Counted from the stretch's first letter, positions 17,212 through 27,408 are shown. The stretch is 47,281 nucleotides of DNA from Verrucomicrobiota bacterium (GCA_003219005.1 QHPG01000175.1:1-47281); one strand, 5' to 3'. Translations and numbers: made by a program. The notes: generated from the letters alone by a model not told the origin.

Positions 17212-18237
17212 CTACAACGACTTGCCTTTGGTTTCGTTGTTGCGCGCGATCGCTTTGTCAGCCGCCCGCGTTACCCAATCGGGGATCAAACGGCGCACTT
17301 CGGAACCGGCGCGCGATCGGTTCCCTTGAGCACCGGACGACTCAGGCAAGAACCGGTTTGCCAGCTGCATGGCGTAACCGGTGAGATTCGGAAACAAGGC
17401 GTTAGCAACGACTTGAAGTCGCGCCGCAAATGTAAGCGTCAGCGACGGCTGACCGCGACGGCAGGCAGCGAGAATTTTTCGCGCAGCGCGATCGGCATTC
17501 ATGGAGAGAAGCGGCGCTCCGGCGGCAGCAGCGAACCAGGCAAACTCGTCGTCATGTCTGCCTTTGAACTTTGCGTTCACGTGCGAGCCGGTGCGCATCA
17601 TTCCCGGCGCGACCGTTGTCACGTAGATATCGTCGCGCGCAAGCTCAGCTCGAAGCGCGTCAGAAAGACCAGTCAGCGCAAATTTGCTTGCGCTGTAGGG
17701 CGCCAGATGCGGCACCGCAACCTTGCCGCCAATGGAAGAAATATTAACGATGCGTCCGCCGCCCCAGATGCGCATCTCGGGAACGATTTGTGAAATCAAT
17801 TCGAAGGGCGCCCAAAAATGCAGGTACATGGCGTGCTCAAAATCCTCCGGCGTCATATGCTCGAAAGGGCCTACTTCGATAATGCCGGCGTTGTTGATCA
17901 AGACGTCGATCTTGCCAAAGCGATCGATGACTCGCCGGACAGCTAATTGAATTTGTCCAGCATCGAGCAGATCGCATTCGATCGTGAGGACTTTGCCGCC
18001 GCGCGGAACAAGATCACTCTTTGCACGTGCCAGTTCGTCAGGATCGCGCGCAATGATCGCAACATTGCCGCCTCGCGCGCAAATATGCCGCGCCAACACG
18101 AGTCCGAGTCCACGCGATCCACCGGTGACGAGAACAACTTTGTCGTACAGCGGGTAGCGTGCGGTGCGAATAAAGCGTGCGATTAGCCAAAGCGCCAGCA
18201 GAATGGCGCCTGAAAGCAAGAGAACGCGAAGAGTCAT
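17212..18237 (-). CDS. membrane-anchored SDR family oxidoreductase
   Basis: N-terminal TM; TGGSRGLGLVLA, NNAGI, YSASKFALTGLSDALR motifs. Confidence 0.88.
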   Translation of the reverse strand: MTLRVLLLSGAILLALWLIARFIRTARYPLYDKVVLVTGGSRGLGLVLARHICARGGNVAIIARDPDELARAKSDLVPRGGKVLTIECDLLDAGQIQLAVRRVIDRFGKIDVLINNAGIIEVGPFEHMTPEDFEHAMYLHFWAPFELISQIVPEMRIWGGGRIVNISSIGGKVAVPHLAPYSASKFALTGLSDALRAELARDDIYVTTVAPGMMRTGSHVNAKFKGRHDDEFAWFAAAAGAPLLSMNADRAARKILAACRRGQPSLTLTFAARLQVVANALFPNLTGYAMQLANRFLPESSGAQGNRSRAGSEVRRLIPDWVTRAADKAIARNNETKGKSL

Positions 18238-18309
18238 TGCGCGGGGTTCATAATCAGATACGAACTCTTCCCACCGAACGGCCGTGAACAAGGAACGACC
18301 TTGAAACAG

Positions 18310-18771
18310 TTAACCCTGTTTGCGGTGGAAGCGGGCAACTTCGCGCGCCGTCTCGCGATCGATGGCGCGCTTCTTCAAATCGGCCCGCTTGTCATGCGCC
18401 AGCTTCCCGTGCCCCACGCCAAGCTCAGCTTTCACCCTTCCATTTTTCCAATAGAGCTTGAGGACAACGAGAGCGCGGCCTTTGACCTGGGTTTCGCCGT
18501 AGAGCTTGTCGATCTCCTGCCGATGCAACAACAATTTGCGGACGCGCTTTGCGACCGGAATTTCGTGGCTGGCTTTTTCGTATGGCTGGATATCGGCGTT
18601 ATAAAGAAAAGCTTCGCCATTTTCGATTCGCGCGAATGCATCGCTGATGTTCGCCTTGCCTGCCCGGATCGATTTGACCTCGCTTCCTTTCAGCTCGATG
18701 CCCGCTTCGTAGCGCTCGAGAATGCGATAATCGCGAAGCGCTTTGCGATTGATAATCGATTCGCTCGCCAT
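18310..18771 (-). CDS. smpB: SsrA-binding protein SmpB
   Basis: NRKALRDYRILERYEAGIELKGSEVKSIRAGKANISDAF...GKLAHDKRADLKKRAIDRE. Confidence 0.95.
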   Translation of the reverse strand: MASESIINRKALRDYRILERYEAGIELKGSEVKSIRAGKANISDAFARIENGEAFLYNADIQPYEKASHEIPVAKRVRKLLLHRQEIDKLYGETQVKGRALVVLKLYWKNGRVKAELGVGHGKLAHDKRADLKKRAIDRETAREVARFHRKQG

Positions 18772-18830
18772 ATTTGCACAAGCTCCAGCTCGCTCGGCGA
18801 GGCCATCTCCCAGCGAACCTGTGCGTTGGA

Positions 18831-19046
18831 CTAGGCTCCGTCCGAAGATTCTTCGAGCGACTCGAAAGTGAGCTTGCCGGCAATAATTTCCTTGAGCGCA
18901 ATGTCGGTCAACGACATCCGCGGCGTCGTCTCCACCAACGGCCGATGTCCCAAGCCAAGTTGACGCACTCGCTTGGAAACAACATTAATCAAAAGTTGCT
19001 GATTCGGGATCACCTGGGCTGCTTCACTAAGAAGTTGAGTCATCAT
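18831..19046 (-). CDS. rpoZ: DNA-directed RNA polymerase subunit omega
   Basis: MMTQLLSEAAQVIPNQQLLINVVSKRVRQLGLGHRPLVETTPRMSLTDIALKEIIAGKLTFE. Confidence 0.78.
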   Translation of the reverse strand: MMTQLLSEAAQVIPNQQLLINVVSKRVRQLGLGHRPLVETTPRMSLTDIALKEIIAGKLTFESLEESSDGA

Positions 19047-19384
19047 ATGGCGCAAGGAACGAATGGGGTCCCGCACCTGCGGGATTGGGAATTGAAGAAT
19101 GACCGGCGCGCCGTTTGTAAGGGCGGACGGGACAAATCGCGGGGCGAGCATGGTAAAAAGGAGTGCTGATCTTCCAAGCGAAGTCCCTCTTTGTCAACGA
19201 ATTTCGTCCGTAATAGCACAAATTACTTTCGAGCAAAGTGCGATCGGCGGACTCTTCAGCGACGCTTCCGGGACAAATTATTTGCGTTGCCAGTAGCCCA
19301 TCGAACCGAGTTCCTTGCTATCTGTGCTAAAATACGCGAAATAAGGGGCGCGCCGGCCTGGGCATCCGGTTAGCCAATCCATTT

Positions 19385-19458
19385 CGGGCTGTGGCTCAGC
19401 TTGGTAGAGCGCCTGGTTCGGGACCAGGAGGCCGTGGGTTCAAATCCCACCAGCCCGA
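19385..19458 (+). tRNA. tRNA-Pro (anticodon CGG)
   Basis: Cloverleaf: CGGGCTG/CAGCCCG acceptor, GCTC..GAGC D arm, CCTGG-TTCGGGA-CCAGG anticodon arm, GTGGG-TTCAAAT-CCCAC T arm. Confidence 0.97.
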
Positions 19459-19488
19459 TAATGATTCTCAACGCAGACTCGGAGCCGA

Positions 19489-19553
19489 TGTAGCGGTGCT
19501 TGTGTCAAGCACCGAAATCAAATAAACAGGTGTTTGGCACAAACGCCTCTACA
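19489..19553. repeat. twin-hairpin element R3, directly downstream of tRNA-Pro
   Basis: TGTAG CGGTGCTTG-TGT-CAAGCACCG ... AGGTGTTTG-GCA-CAAACGCCT CTACA; inverted near-copy at 29728-29787. Confidence 0.92.
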
Positions 19554-19556
19554 ACC

Positions 19557-20096
19557 ATGGCCATTCAAGATCCTTTTCCGCCAATGCATTTCTCCGTCGC
19601 GATTGTCGGGGCACTGATCGGCATAGTGATTTTGTTTTTCGGACGAAAACTGTTCTGGCTATGCGTCGCCGCGGTCGGATTCGCGGCAGGCGTAGAGATT
19701 GCGCCACATCTGGTTCATGAGCCCTCTCCTCTGTTGGCGTTAATCGTTGCCGTCGTTCTTGGCATAATCGGAGCGTTGCTCGCGCTTTTTCTTCAGAAAG
19801 TTGCGATCGCAGTGCTCGGTTTTCTCGCGGGCGGCAAACTTGCCGGCGCGATTGCCTCGGCCTTTTTGATTCAATACGGACAGCACTCTACGATTGTTTT
19901 TCTGGTGGGCGGAATTGTGGGCGCGATCCTCCTGCTCGTTTTATTCGATTGGGCTCTCATTGTTGTTTCGTCCCTCATCGGCGCGCACTTGATTCAAAGC
20001 GCAGTTGTTCTTCCTGCAACGGGATCGACCATTGTGTTTCTCGGCCTCGCAGTCGTTGGCATCGTCGTTCAAGCAGTGTCGTTACGGAGAGCATGA
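19557..20096 (+). CDS. multi-TM membrane protein (DUF4203/TM7S3-like)
   Basis: Successive hydrophobic segments (FSVAIVGALIGIVILFFGRKLFWLCVAAVGFAAG... etc.). Confidence 0.6.
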   Translation: MAIQDPFPPMHFSVAIVGALIGIVILFFGRKLFWLCVAAVGFAAGVEIAPHLVHEPSPLLALIVAVVLGIIGALLALFLQKVAIAVLGFLAGGKLAGAIASAFLIQYGQHSTIVFLVGGIVGAILLLVLFDWALIVVSSLIGAHLIQSAVVLPATGSTIVFLGLAVVGIVVQAVSLRRA

Positions 20097-20155
20097 CGTC
20101 GAGTGATCTCGACTTTTTTGCTGGCAAATCGGGACCGAGTCACAACAATCGCTGC

Positions 20156-20362
20156 ATGAATTCACCAACAACTGGATTACGCGTTGCCAGCATCTTTTTC
20201 GGTATTTTTGCCGTTGGCCATCTGGCGCGATTGATCAGTCATGCGCAAGTCACAGTCGGAACTCATACCATTCCAATGGGCTTAAGCTGGATCGCGCTGA
20301 TCGTTGCCGCCATTCTTTGTATTTGGTTTTGGCGACTGTCCAGGCTGAGGGGCATCGCGTAG
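20156..20362 (+). CDS. small membrane protein
   Basis: MNSPTTGLRVASIFFGIFAVGHLARLISHAQVTVGTHTIPMGLSWIALIVAAILCIWFWRLSRLRGIA, two hydrophobic segments. Confidence 0.5.
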   Translation: MNSPTTGLRVASIFFGIFAVGHLARLISHAQVTVGTHTIPMGLSWIALIVAAILCIWFWRLSRLRGIA

Positions 20363-21568
20363 TCACTTTCTGAGCCACTCCTGCGGGATATCTACAAAAG
20401 ACTGACCCAGTTTTTCAACTGATGCGCAGCCGAGCAGCTTGAGAGTGCGAATGAGATCGGTACGCAAAATATCGATTGCGCGCGCAACACCCGCAGTGCC
20501 CGCCGCTCCCACCCCGTAGGCGTACGCGCGTCCGGCCATTACGGCTCGAGCCCCCAGGCACAGCGCTTTGACAATATCGCTGCCACGACGAATCCCGCCA
20601 TCCAGCAAGACCTCGATGCGATCGCCTACGCTTGCTACAACTTCAGGCAAAACGCGCAAGGTCGGTGCGACGTCGTCGAGTTGCCGGCCGCCGTGATTGG
20701 AAACGACCAACGCGTTCGCTCCCGCATCCACTGCACGGCGCGCGTCGTCTCCGGTATGGATGCCTTTTATCACGACGGGTCCATTCCACGCTTGGCGAAT
20801 CCAAGTGAGATCATCCCAAGTCACCACCGATTGCTCGAGCGCCGCAGTGACATCCGCGTACAGCATCGGTCCCTTCCCCGGGATGACCACATTCTCGAAC
20901 TTCATCAATCCGCCGTCCGCGAGAAACGCTGCCAGCCAGCGAGGCTTTGTCAGAAGTTGATTCACAAACGGCAGCATCGCTCCGAGTTTACCGCTAAGGA
21001 GTTCCTTGGCGCCGTTGCGAATGTCGCGTTCCCGCATACCTGCCACAGCGGTGTCGATTGTGACAACGAGAGCCGAAAACCCTGCTTTACGCGCGCGCTC
21101 GATAGCTGCCAGGGCGCAATCACATCCTCCGACCAAGTAGAGTTGATACCAAACTGGCGCTTTCGATGCGGCTGCCACGTCCTCCAGACGGCAACCCGAA
21201 AGTGTCGATAGCGTATAGATGATACCCGCCGCGCCAGCAGCGCGCGCGGCCGCTTCTTCGCCGCGTGGATACATGAGCCGACAGCTTCCAACTGGCGCGA
21301 GGATAAGCGGCATGGGGAGTGAAGTGCCGAGCACTGTCGTGCGCAGATCACACGCTGGTGTTGCTACCGCACAACGCGGACGGAATGTGACAGCCTCAAA
21401 TGCGAGAGAATTCTCACGCAACGTCCATTCGTCCTCTGCGCCGCCGTCGATGTAATCAAATACCACACGAGGAAGCCGGCGCTGCGCCGCGCGCCGCAAA
21501 TCTTCGATGTTCAGAACACGCGGCGGTTCAAGTGATCGAATCCTGTCATGTTGAGCGAAGCGAAACAT
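20363..21568 (-). CDS. FMN-dependent alpha-hydroxy-acid oxidizing protein (lactate dehydrogenase/oxidase family)
   Basis: VVFDYIDGGAEDEWTLREN, PLILAPVG, GPVVIKGIHTGDDARRAVDAGANALVVSNHGGRQLD, DGGIRRGSDIVKAL. Confidence 0.92.
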   Translation of the reverse strand: MFRFAQHDRIRSLEPPRVLNIEDLRRAAQRRLPRVVFDYIDGGAEDEWTLRENSLAFEAVTFRPRCAVATPACDLRTTVLGTSLPMPLILAPVGSCRLMYPRGEEAAARAAGAAGIIYTLSTLSGCRLEDVAAASKAPVWYQLYLVGGCDCALAAIERARKAGFSALVVTIDTAVAGMRERDIRNGAKELLSGKLGAMLPFVNQLLTKPRWLAAFLADGGLMKFENVVIPGKGPMLYADVTAALEQSVVTWDDLTWIRQAWNGPVVIKGIHTGDDARRAVDAGANALVVSNHGGRQLDDVAPTLRVLPEVVASVGDRIEVLLDGGIRRGSDIVKALCLGARAVMAGRAYAYGVGAAGTAGVARAIDILRTDLIRTLKLLGCASVEKLGQSFVDIPQEWLRK

Positions 21569-21636
21569 CTCTGATTATTGGTTAGTAACGCGTCGAAAGA
21601 AATGATCTGAGATTCTTCGCTCCGCTCAGAATGACA
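21544..21636. repeat. TGTCAT...ATGACA inverted repeat (FAQHD-type), copy 1
   Basis: TGTCATGTTGAGCGAAGCGAAACATCTCT ... GAGATTCTTCGCTCCGCTCAGAATGACA. Confidence 0.85.
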
Positions 21637-21649
21637 AGCGGAATAGACG

Positions 21650-23173
21650 CTAGTGGCGAAAGTGACGGGCGCCCGTGAATATCATCGCCATCTTGCGCTC
21701 GTTAGCCGCCGCGATCACTTCTTTGTCACGAATTGAGCCACCTGGCTGAATGGCACACGTTGCGCCAGCTTCAGCCGCTGCGATCAAACCATCCGGGAAC
21801 GGAAAAAAAGCGTCGCTGGCGATTGCGCTGCCTTTGAGCGAAAGTCCAGCCTCGTTCGCTTTCCAAATCGCAATGCGCGACGCATCGATACGCGACATCT
21901 GGCCTGCGCCAATTCCAAGTGTCCGGTCGGACTTGGCGTAAACGATCGCGTTTGATTTCACATGTTTAACGACGCGCCAACCGAACAACATCGCGTTCAG
22001 TTCCATCTTCGTCGGCTTCTTCTTGGTCACGGCCTTCGGTTTCATCTCCCCATCGACATCTGCGTCCTGAACCAACACACCGCCGCAGACCGAGCGCAGA
22101 TCAGTCGTGGGTCTTGCATCTTTCGCTGGCGTCAATAATCGAATCAGCCGGAGGTTTTTTTTCTTCTGCAGGATCGCGCGCGCTTCGATCTCAAAATCCG
22201 GCGCAATGATTACTTCACTGAAAATTTCGCTGACCACTTTCGCGAGCGGCTCGGTCAAGGGCCGGTTGCACACGATGATTCCGCCAAAGGGCGCTTGTTT
22301 GTCGGTTGCAAACGCCTTGTTCCAAGCCTTGCGAAGATCAGCGTCCGAACCAACTCCGCATGGATTGGTATGTTTTAGGATCGCAACAGTCGGCTCTTCG
22401 AACTCAGCGATCAGATTCGTCGCTGCGCTGATGTCGAGAATGTTATTGAAGGAAAGTTCCTTGCCATGGAGTTTTTCGAAATATTTGTCGAAATCGCCAT
22501 ACAGCGCTGCGATTTGATGCGGATTTTCTCCGTACCGCAATCGCATCGCCAATGGAAGCGAAAGTGAAAATGACGCGTCGGTCGCCTGCTCCTTGTTTAG
22601 GAAGCTGCTGATCGCCCGATCGTAGTCGGCAGTCCTGACAAAGGCTTTGATAGCGAGACGCTCACGCAATTTCAGCGTCGTTTCTCCCTTGTTGTCGCGA
22701 ATGTTTTCGAGCACCGCGTCGTAGTCTGCGGGATCGACCACCACGGTGACTGATTCGTAGTTTTTCGCTGCACTGCGAATCATCGACGGTCCCCCGATAT
22801 CGATATTTTCAATTGCTTCAGCCGGCTTGACGTTCGGCTTAGCAACGGTGGCCTCGAAAGGATAAAGATTCACCACCACCAGATCGATCGGGTCAAAACC
22901 GCACTGACGTGCTTCGGCTTCGTGCTTCGCGTCGCCGCGTCTGTAAAGAAGACCACCATGCACGCGCGGATGCAAAGTCTTAACTCGCCCATCGAGCACT
23001 TCTGGAAATGCGGTAAAGCTCGAGATCTCGCGCACCGGAATTTTTTCCTTCCTCAACAGGTCCGCCGTCCCGCCGGTCGAAATGATATCAACGCCTTGGC
23101 GCTCGAGGACGCGCGCAAACGCAGCCACGCCGGTTTTGTCGGAAACGGAAATGAGTGCCCGGCGGATTTTCAT
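21650..23173 (-). CDS. purH: bifunctional AICAR formyltransferase/IMP cyclohydrolase
   Basis: [67 protein letters not shown]. Confidence 0.96.
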   Translation of the reverse strand: MKIRRALISVSDKTGVAAFARVLERQGVDIISTGGTADLLRKEKIPVREISSFTAFPEVLDGRVKTLHPRVHGGLLYRRGDAKHEAEARQCGFDPIDLVVVNLYPFEATVAKPNVKPAEAIENIDIGGPSMIRSAAKNYESVTVVVDPADYDAVLENIRDNKGETTLKLRERLAIKAFVRTADYDRAISSFLNKEQATDASFSLSLPLAMRLRYGENPHQIAALYGDFDKYFEKLHGKELSFNNILDISAATNLIAEFEEPTVAILKHTNPCGVGSDADLRKAWNKAFATDKQAPFGGIIVCNRPLTEPLAKVVSEIFSEVIIAPDFEIEARAILQKKKNLRLIRLLTPAKDARPTTDLRSVCGGVLVQDADVDGEMKPKAVTKKKPTKMELNAMLFGWRVVKHVKSNAIVYAKSDRTLGIGAGQMSRIDASRIAIWKANEAGLSLKGSAIASDAFFPFPDGLIAAAEAGATCAIQPGGSIRDKEVIAAANERKMAMIFTGARHFRH

Positions 23174-23178
23174 CGGTT

Positions 23179-23265
23179 CGTTGAAGCGTTGAAGGGTTAA
23201 AGCGTTAAAGCGGCAAAATATGGGCGAGCCTGCGTCCGCTTCAAAGCTTCAACGGTTTAACGATC
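23179..23265. repeat. inverted octamer array, copy A (purH 5' region / AraC 3' end)
   Basis: CGTTGAAG CGTTGAAG GGTTAAAG CGTTAAAG (23179-23210); CTTCAAAG CTTCAACG GTTTAACG (23239-23262). Confidence 0.88.
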
Positions 23266-24195
23266 AAGAATGACATTCTTCGCCGCTGGATACAGAACGG
23301 GGCAACAGCCGATGGTTTCGCAAAATGCTTTGCTGAAATGACTCAGGCTCGAATATCCGACTTCTGTGGCCGCTTCGGTGACGTTGTAACGTCCCGTGCG
23401 CAATAGCTCCGCCGCGCGTTCCATCCGCAGGTTGCGCAAATATTGCGGAATAGTCAGACCAACTTCGCGAGAAAAAATCCTGCTTAGATAAAACGGACTG
23501 CAGCCGACCTCCTGGCCGATCATTTCCAGCGTGGGAGGATTTGCCAGATCCCGCGCCAGCACTTCCTTGACCCGTTCGACCCGCTCGTGAGCCAGACGTT
23601 TTTGACGCATGCAGAAAAATTCGGGGTCTTTTGGCGCGAAGAAAAAATGCGCCATGAGCTCCAGCGCCTTGCTTTGATACCAAAGACCTTGCGCTGCTTT
23701 CGCGACCGGAGGTTCCGCTAAACTCGCTACCACGCCGCGTTGCTGGATCGTCATCGGCCGCGTCGCCGCGACGACCGTCTTATTTTTATCGCCGAAGATG
23801 ATCCGGCGAATCTCTGGCTCCAGGTCCGACTCATTCTGCACGAGTTGTTTTTGCAAATGTTGCCGCGAAAATTCCAGCGTCACGAATTGATGATGATCGC
23901 CAGCGTGACGTGATGCCGGTAACGGTTCGTCCGCGACGGCGTAATAGCCGGAGTTGCCCGGGAAGTAATCGCTCCGCGATCGGCCCTCCCTACCTACAGC
24001 GCCGTGCCCGCTGAGATTTAAACAGAACTCCAAGCTGCGCCGGTGGAAAGTCCGTCCCCAGTTAAAGGAATAGTCGGTGCGAAAGTCATGCCACTCGATC
24101 GCGACTCCGATTTTGTCCACATCACCGTACAACGGGCGCCACCCGTCTTTCAGTTCACGCCAGGCATGTTGTTCGGCTGCGCAACCTGGGTTCAT
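23257..24195 (-). CDS. AraC family transcriptional regulator
   Basis: Two HTHs: TLEMIGQEVGCSPFYLSRIFSREVGLTIPQYLRNLRMERAAELL and VTEAATEVGYSSLSHFSKAFCETIGCCP. Confidence 0.88.
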   Translation of the reverse strand: MNPGCAAEQHAWRELKDGWRPLYGDVDKIGVAIEWHDFRTDYSFNWGRTFHRRSLEFCLNLSGHGAVGREGRSRSDYFPGNSGYYAVADEPLPASRHAGDHHQFVTLEFSRQHLQKQLVQNESDLEPEIRRIIFGDKNKTVVAATRPMTIQQRGVVASLAEPPVAKAAQGLWYQSKALELMAHFFFAPKDPEFFCMRQKRLAHERVERVKEVLARDLANPPTLEMIGQEVGCSPFYLSRIFSREVGLTIPQYLRNLRMERAAELLRTGRYNVTEAATEVGYSSLSHFSKAFCETIGCCPVLYPAAKNVILDR

Positions 24196-24205
24196 CGCGC
24201 CTAAA

Positions 24206-25153
24206 TTACGAATGGTGCTGAGCCGAATGCAAGGCTGGTTTCTTCTCCTCCAGCGCGGCGCAGTCCCATTTACCGAGCTGCGAAGCGGCGTCGTAAACGT
24301 TTTGCGCGAAATCCAGGAGGACTTGATCCGGCTTGTCAGCATCGCGCACCGCGTCGTAGGGCAAGATGAACTCGCGCAGCTTGGGCTCATAAAAAGCCGC
24401 GTCTGGCTGAACTTTCGCTTCTGAGAACCCGGGCGGTTCCGGATATGCGTACGAGTAGAAAATCGGTGTCGGCATTGCGGCGTTGCCAGGCCAGAAACCG
24501 AGGCTGCTCACTTCTTGCGAGTAAGCCTCGCGCGTAATCTCATCCGGCAGATGTGGGACGCCGCCAGGATGTGGCGGCGCTGGTCGGCCGGAGAAACGCG
24601 TGACCGCCAGATCAAAGCTACCCCAGAAAAAGTGCACCGGACTGCATTTGCCGCAGAAGCGCGATCGGAATTCCTTAAACACACGATCGCTCTGCACGAG
24701 AACGCGCCAGAACCGATTTGCGTACTCGCGGTCATACGAGCGGTGCTCTTCATCTTTATTAAACGGGATCGGATTCTCAATCTCGTTGGGCATGGTGTTG
24801 ATGGTGACGGGCAGCTCGAGATCTCTCAATGCCTTCATCACCGCCTCGTAAAACTTCGCGACGGATTGCGCTTTCAGCTCGATCATGCGCCGGGCGCCGT
24901 CGCTTTTGAGGATGCGCAATTGGTGATCGATGAAATCAAATCGTATCTCAAAGGTGGCAAGACCGTGCGGAATCGGCGAAGTCGTTAGGCCGCGAGCTGT
25001 CACGTACAGCGTGACGTGCCAGGAGTGGTTGGTCCATGGGCTGAGCGTCAGTCGAATCTTGCCCGCAATCTGTGTCCACATGTGCAGAGTGATGGCAGTG
25101 TCCTTCCACTCTGCGAAAGGCAGAGAGGGCCATGAATTGCGTGCGCCATTCAT
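24206..25153 (-). CDS. DUF5996 family protein
   Basis: NSWPSLPFAEWKDTAITLHMWTQIAGKIRLTLSPWTNHSWHVTLYVTARGLTTSPIPHG...HFFWGSFDLAVTRFSGRPAP...SQEVSSLGFWPG. Confidence 0.85.
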   Translation of the reverse strand: MNGARNSWPSLPFAEWKDTAITLHMWTQIAGKIRLTLSPWTNHSWHVTLYVTARGLTTSPIPHGLATFEIRFDFIDHQLRILKSDGARRMIELKAQSVAKFYEAVMKALRDLELPVTINTMPNEIENPIPFNKDEEHRSYDREYANRFWRVLVQSDRVFKEFRSRFCGKCSPVHFFWGSFDLAVTRFSGRPAPPHPGGVPHLPDEITREAYSQEVSSLGFWPGNAAMPTPIFYSYAYPEPPGFSEAKVQPDAAFYEPKLREFILPYDAVRDADKPDQVLLDFAQNVYDAASQLGKWDCAALEEKKPALHSAQHHS

Positions 25154-25162
25154 TTAGCGTCG

Positions 25163-25855
25163 CTACTCCCGGTTAATGAAATCGGAAAAGGAGCGTTTCA
25201 CTTTCTCAAACATTGCTTGCGCTTCCTCCTGCGTTCTGTGAAAAGCATGCTTGATCCGTCTTTTGACGTTGCTGATGACGCCGCTTCCTTCTCCCTCATC
25301 GTAATCGGTCGCTACGTCCTCCATGGTCGCGCCGGCAAACATTCCCTCGGTTCTCTTCACGGTGCCGCGAGTCGCGCCGATGTATATCGTACCGACTGGA
25401 CGCGACGATCGATTTAGCAGAGTAACGATCCAGACCGGTTCGCCGCGCTCATCGGTGCGCAAGGTGTAATCTGCTGTCGCAAAATGCGTATGCGACGTTT
25501 CCGCTGTGCGACTCGCCACCGCGAAAGCGCCGCTGGAATCCAGGTTCAAGCGTGAGACCTGGATCGTTGCTCCCTCGGCAGAACCAGCGACCGAGCGATC
25601 CGGCCGCTCGTCAGAATCAATTTTTCCATCAGCGATCTCCAGTTCCCGCACGCCACGTCCATCGGGGTCCTCCAAAGTGATCTTCCATTTCTCTGGCTGC
25701 GGATCGCCTTTTACGCCGGTGATCGACACCATATGATTCAGCGCGCCGCGGCCGAATTGTGTACCCACGACGCGCAACGCTTCGTACGCAGTGGCGTTCT
25801 CCTGCGCGCAAACAGGAGCAGCCAAAAGCAAGAGGGCAGCAAACGAGCGCCACAT
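25163..25855 (-). CDS. secreted hypothetical protein
   Basis: Signal peptide MWRSFAALLLLAAPVCAQ; no family recognised. Confidence 0.55.
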   Translation of the reverse strand: MWRSFAALLLLAAPVCAQENATAYEALRVVGTQFGRGALNHMVSITGVKGDPQPEKWKITLEDPDGRGVRELEIADGKIDSDERPDRSVAGSAEGATIQVSRLNLDSSGAFAVASRTAETSHTHFATADYTLRTDERGEPVWIVTLLNRSSRPVGTIYIGATRGTVKRTEGMFAGATMEDVATDYDEGEGSGVISNVKRRIKHAFHRTQEEAQAMFEKVKRSFSDFINRE

Positions 25856-25985
25856 ACCCCAAAATTGAACAACGGTTTTATTGTATGTCCAATCGTGTTT
25901 TTGCCCCAAACCAGCGACGGCTATGGCTCACAAGAGTGATAGCTAACTTGCACCAGCAACAGAGCCCCACGCTGGCAGCGATTGT

Positions 25986-26645
25986 TTAACGCACCACCCT
26001 CTGACGCTTGAGTTCTTCCCCGTATTTTCGCTGGAATTCTGCCGCGTCCTGCTTCAGCACCGGCAGCAGGCGCTCGGCAGGCACAGGCTCCCTCAAATTG
26101 AAACCTGTGTAGTTGGTATACAAGGCAGTCCCCCCTCCGCCGGTAGCGGGCTGCATTGCGCCATACACCTTTTCGCCGGAGTGAGGCAGATCGTATATGA
26201 CCATTGACGCCTGCTGACCAGCTGCCTTTCGAACAACATCAAGCTCGCTTGAGAGGCTCTTGTCCGCGAGGGAAACTATTTTCCACCCTGCTTCGTCTTT
26301 TGCCACTGCCACAACGGTCGCTACGGCGCCGTCGGCGACCAAAGGCACGATTGTCGCCATCTCGTTGCGGTGCAAAGTGGTGAAACTATCGGCTGCTGCC
26401 AAATCCTCGAACGTGATCTGGTACTGTCTCATCGGAGCTGCCGGTTGAGACTTTTCAATTGTTCGCTGCTCCAAGCCAAGAGCGATGTCTTTTCTAGAGC
26501 GCAGCACGGTCAACAGATCGTTCTTTGCATTGTTGGCGGCCTCCTGCGGAGTGGAAAAGTAGCTCCGCTGCCCCCCTTCCTTTTTGCAACCCATGCTGAA
26601 AAGTACCGCCATCGTCAGGCTGAAGTATATCAAAATGCGTTTCAT
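25986..26645 (-). CDS. predicted lipoprotein, partner of the papain-like gene
   Basis: MKRILIYFSLTMAVLFSMGCKKEGG lipobox; 22 bp downstream of the papain-like gene, same strand. Confidence 0.65.
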   Translation of the reverse strand: MKRILIYFSLTMAVLFSMGCKKEGGQRSYFSTPQEAANNAKNDLLTVLRSRKDIALGLEQRTIEKSQPAAPMRQYQITFEDLAAADSFTTLHRNEMATIVPLVADGAVATVVAVAKDEAGWKIVSLADKSLSSELDVVRKAAGQQASMVIYDLPHSGEKVYGAMQPATGGGGTALYTNYTGFNLREPVPAERLLPVLKQDAAEFQRKYGEELKRQRVVR

Positions 26646-26667
26646 TTTTGATTCCTTTCGATACGCT

Positions 26668-27258
26668 TCATTTCTTCGCAATACCGTACCAAGTATTCCA
26701 GTGGGTAGCTGTTCCTGGCGGATCTGCATAGGAGGTATACTCGAGCAAACGCTCTGCCCCCTGGCACGGGCTCCACGGATCATTCAACACGACGTAGTTG
26801 GTGTTGCCCACGCTAACGTAGCCTTTTATCACAACAACATGACCCACTACACCAGGCGTTCCATACGCATAGCCCATCGGTTTCTTTGCACAATAAATCT
26901 GCGACTTAACAGAATCCCAAGATAACGCACTCCCACTTTCCGAGGACTTGGCCCCGGCAAAATCCAGATCAACCCACCCCGGCGTATTGCAGTCGTCCGT
27001 CTTGGGACATGGAGTGCCAGAAGTTTGTTCGGTGCAACAATTCGTCTTGTTAAAGCTATGGTTGGCCAGCGCACATTGTGTAACCGACAAGCCTAAATAC
27101 TCGGCAAGCATTTGGGTCGTTGCTGCCCAACACCAATTATTCGTCTCCTGCGGCCTCAACGTGTTGGGAACGCTGCCGATTATTTCCGGCCGACAACACC
27201 CCGATAAACAGACGATTAATACAAAGCTCGAAAGGGCTAAAACGAATTTTTGTTTCAT
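26668..27258 (-). CDS. papain-like cysteine protease family lipoprotein
   Basis: Lipobox LIVCLSGC; catalytic-like NNWCWAATTQMLAEYLG (Cys), GHVVVIKGY (His), VVLNDPWSP (Asn/Asp). Confidence 0.78.
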   Translation of the reverse strand: MKQKFVLALSSFVLIVCLSGCCRPEIIGSVPNTLRPQETNNWCWAATTQMLAEYLGLSVTQCALANHSFNKTNCCTEQTSGTPCPKTDDCNTPGWVDLDFAGAKSSESGSALSWDSVKSQIYCAKKPMGYAYGTPGVVGHVVVIKGYVSVGNTNYVVLNDPWSPCQGAERLLEYTSYADPPGTATHWNTWYGIAKK

Positions 27259-27408
27259 GTGGCACGTTTGGTTGGAAGCAATCTCTGATTAGGAGAAATC
27301 GCACTGGGAATTGTCAAGGAAAATCACGCGCCTCGACTCAAACTCAGAGCCTGCATGCGCTATCGCTTGAATCAGCGCCCGAATTTGCTCACCTTTTTGC
27401 GAATCGCG

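Noticed and set aside
23960-24010. GGTAGGGAGGGCCGATCGCGGAGCG inside the AraC gene as another in-frame element insertion
   Set aside because: The encoded GHGAVGREGRSRSDYFPGNSGYY matches the normal length and pattern of the AraC N-terminal domain, and no twin hairpin is present
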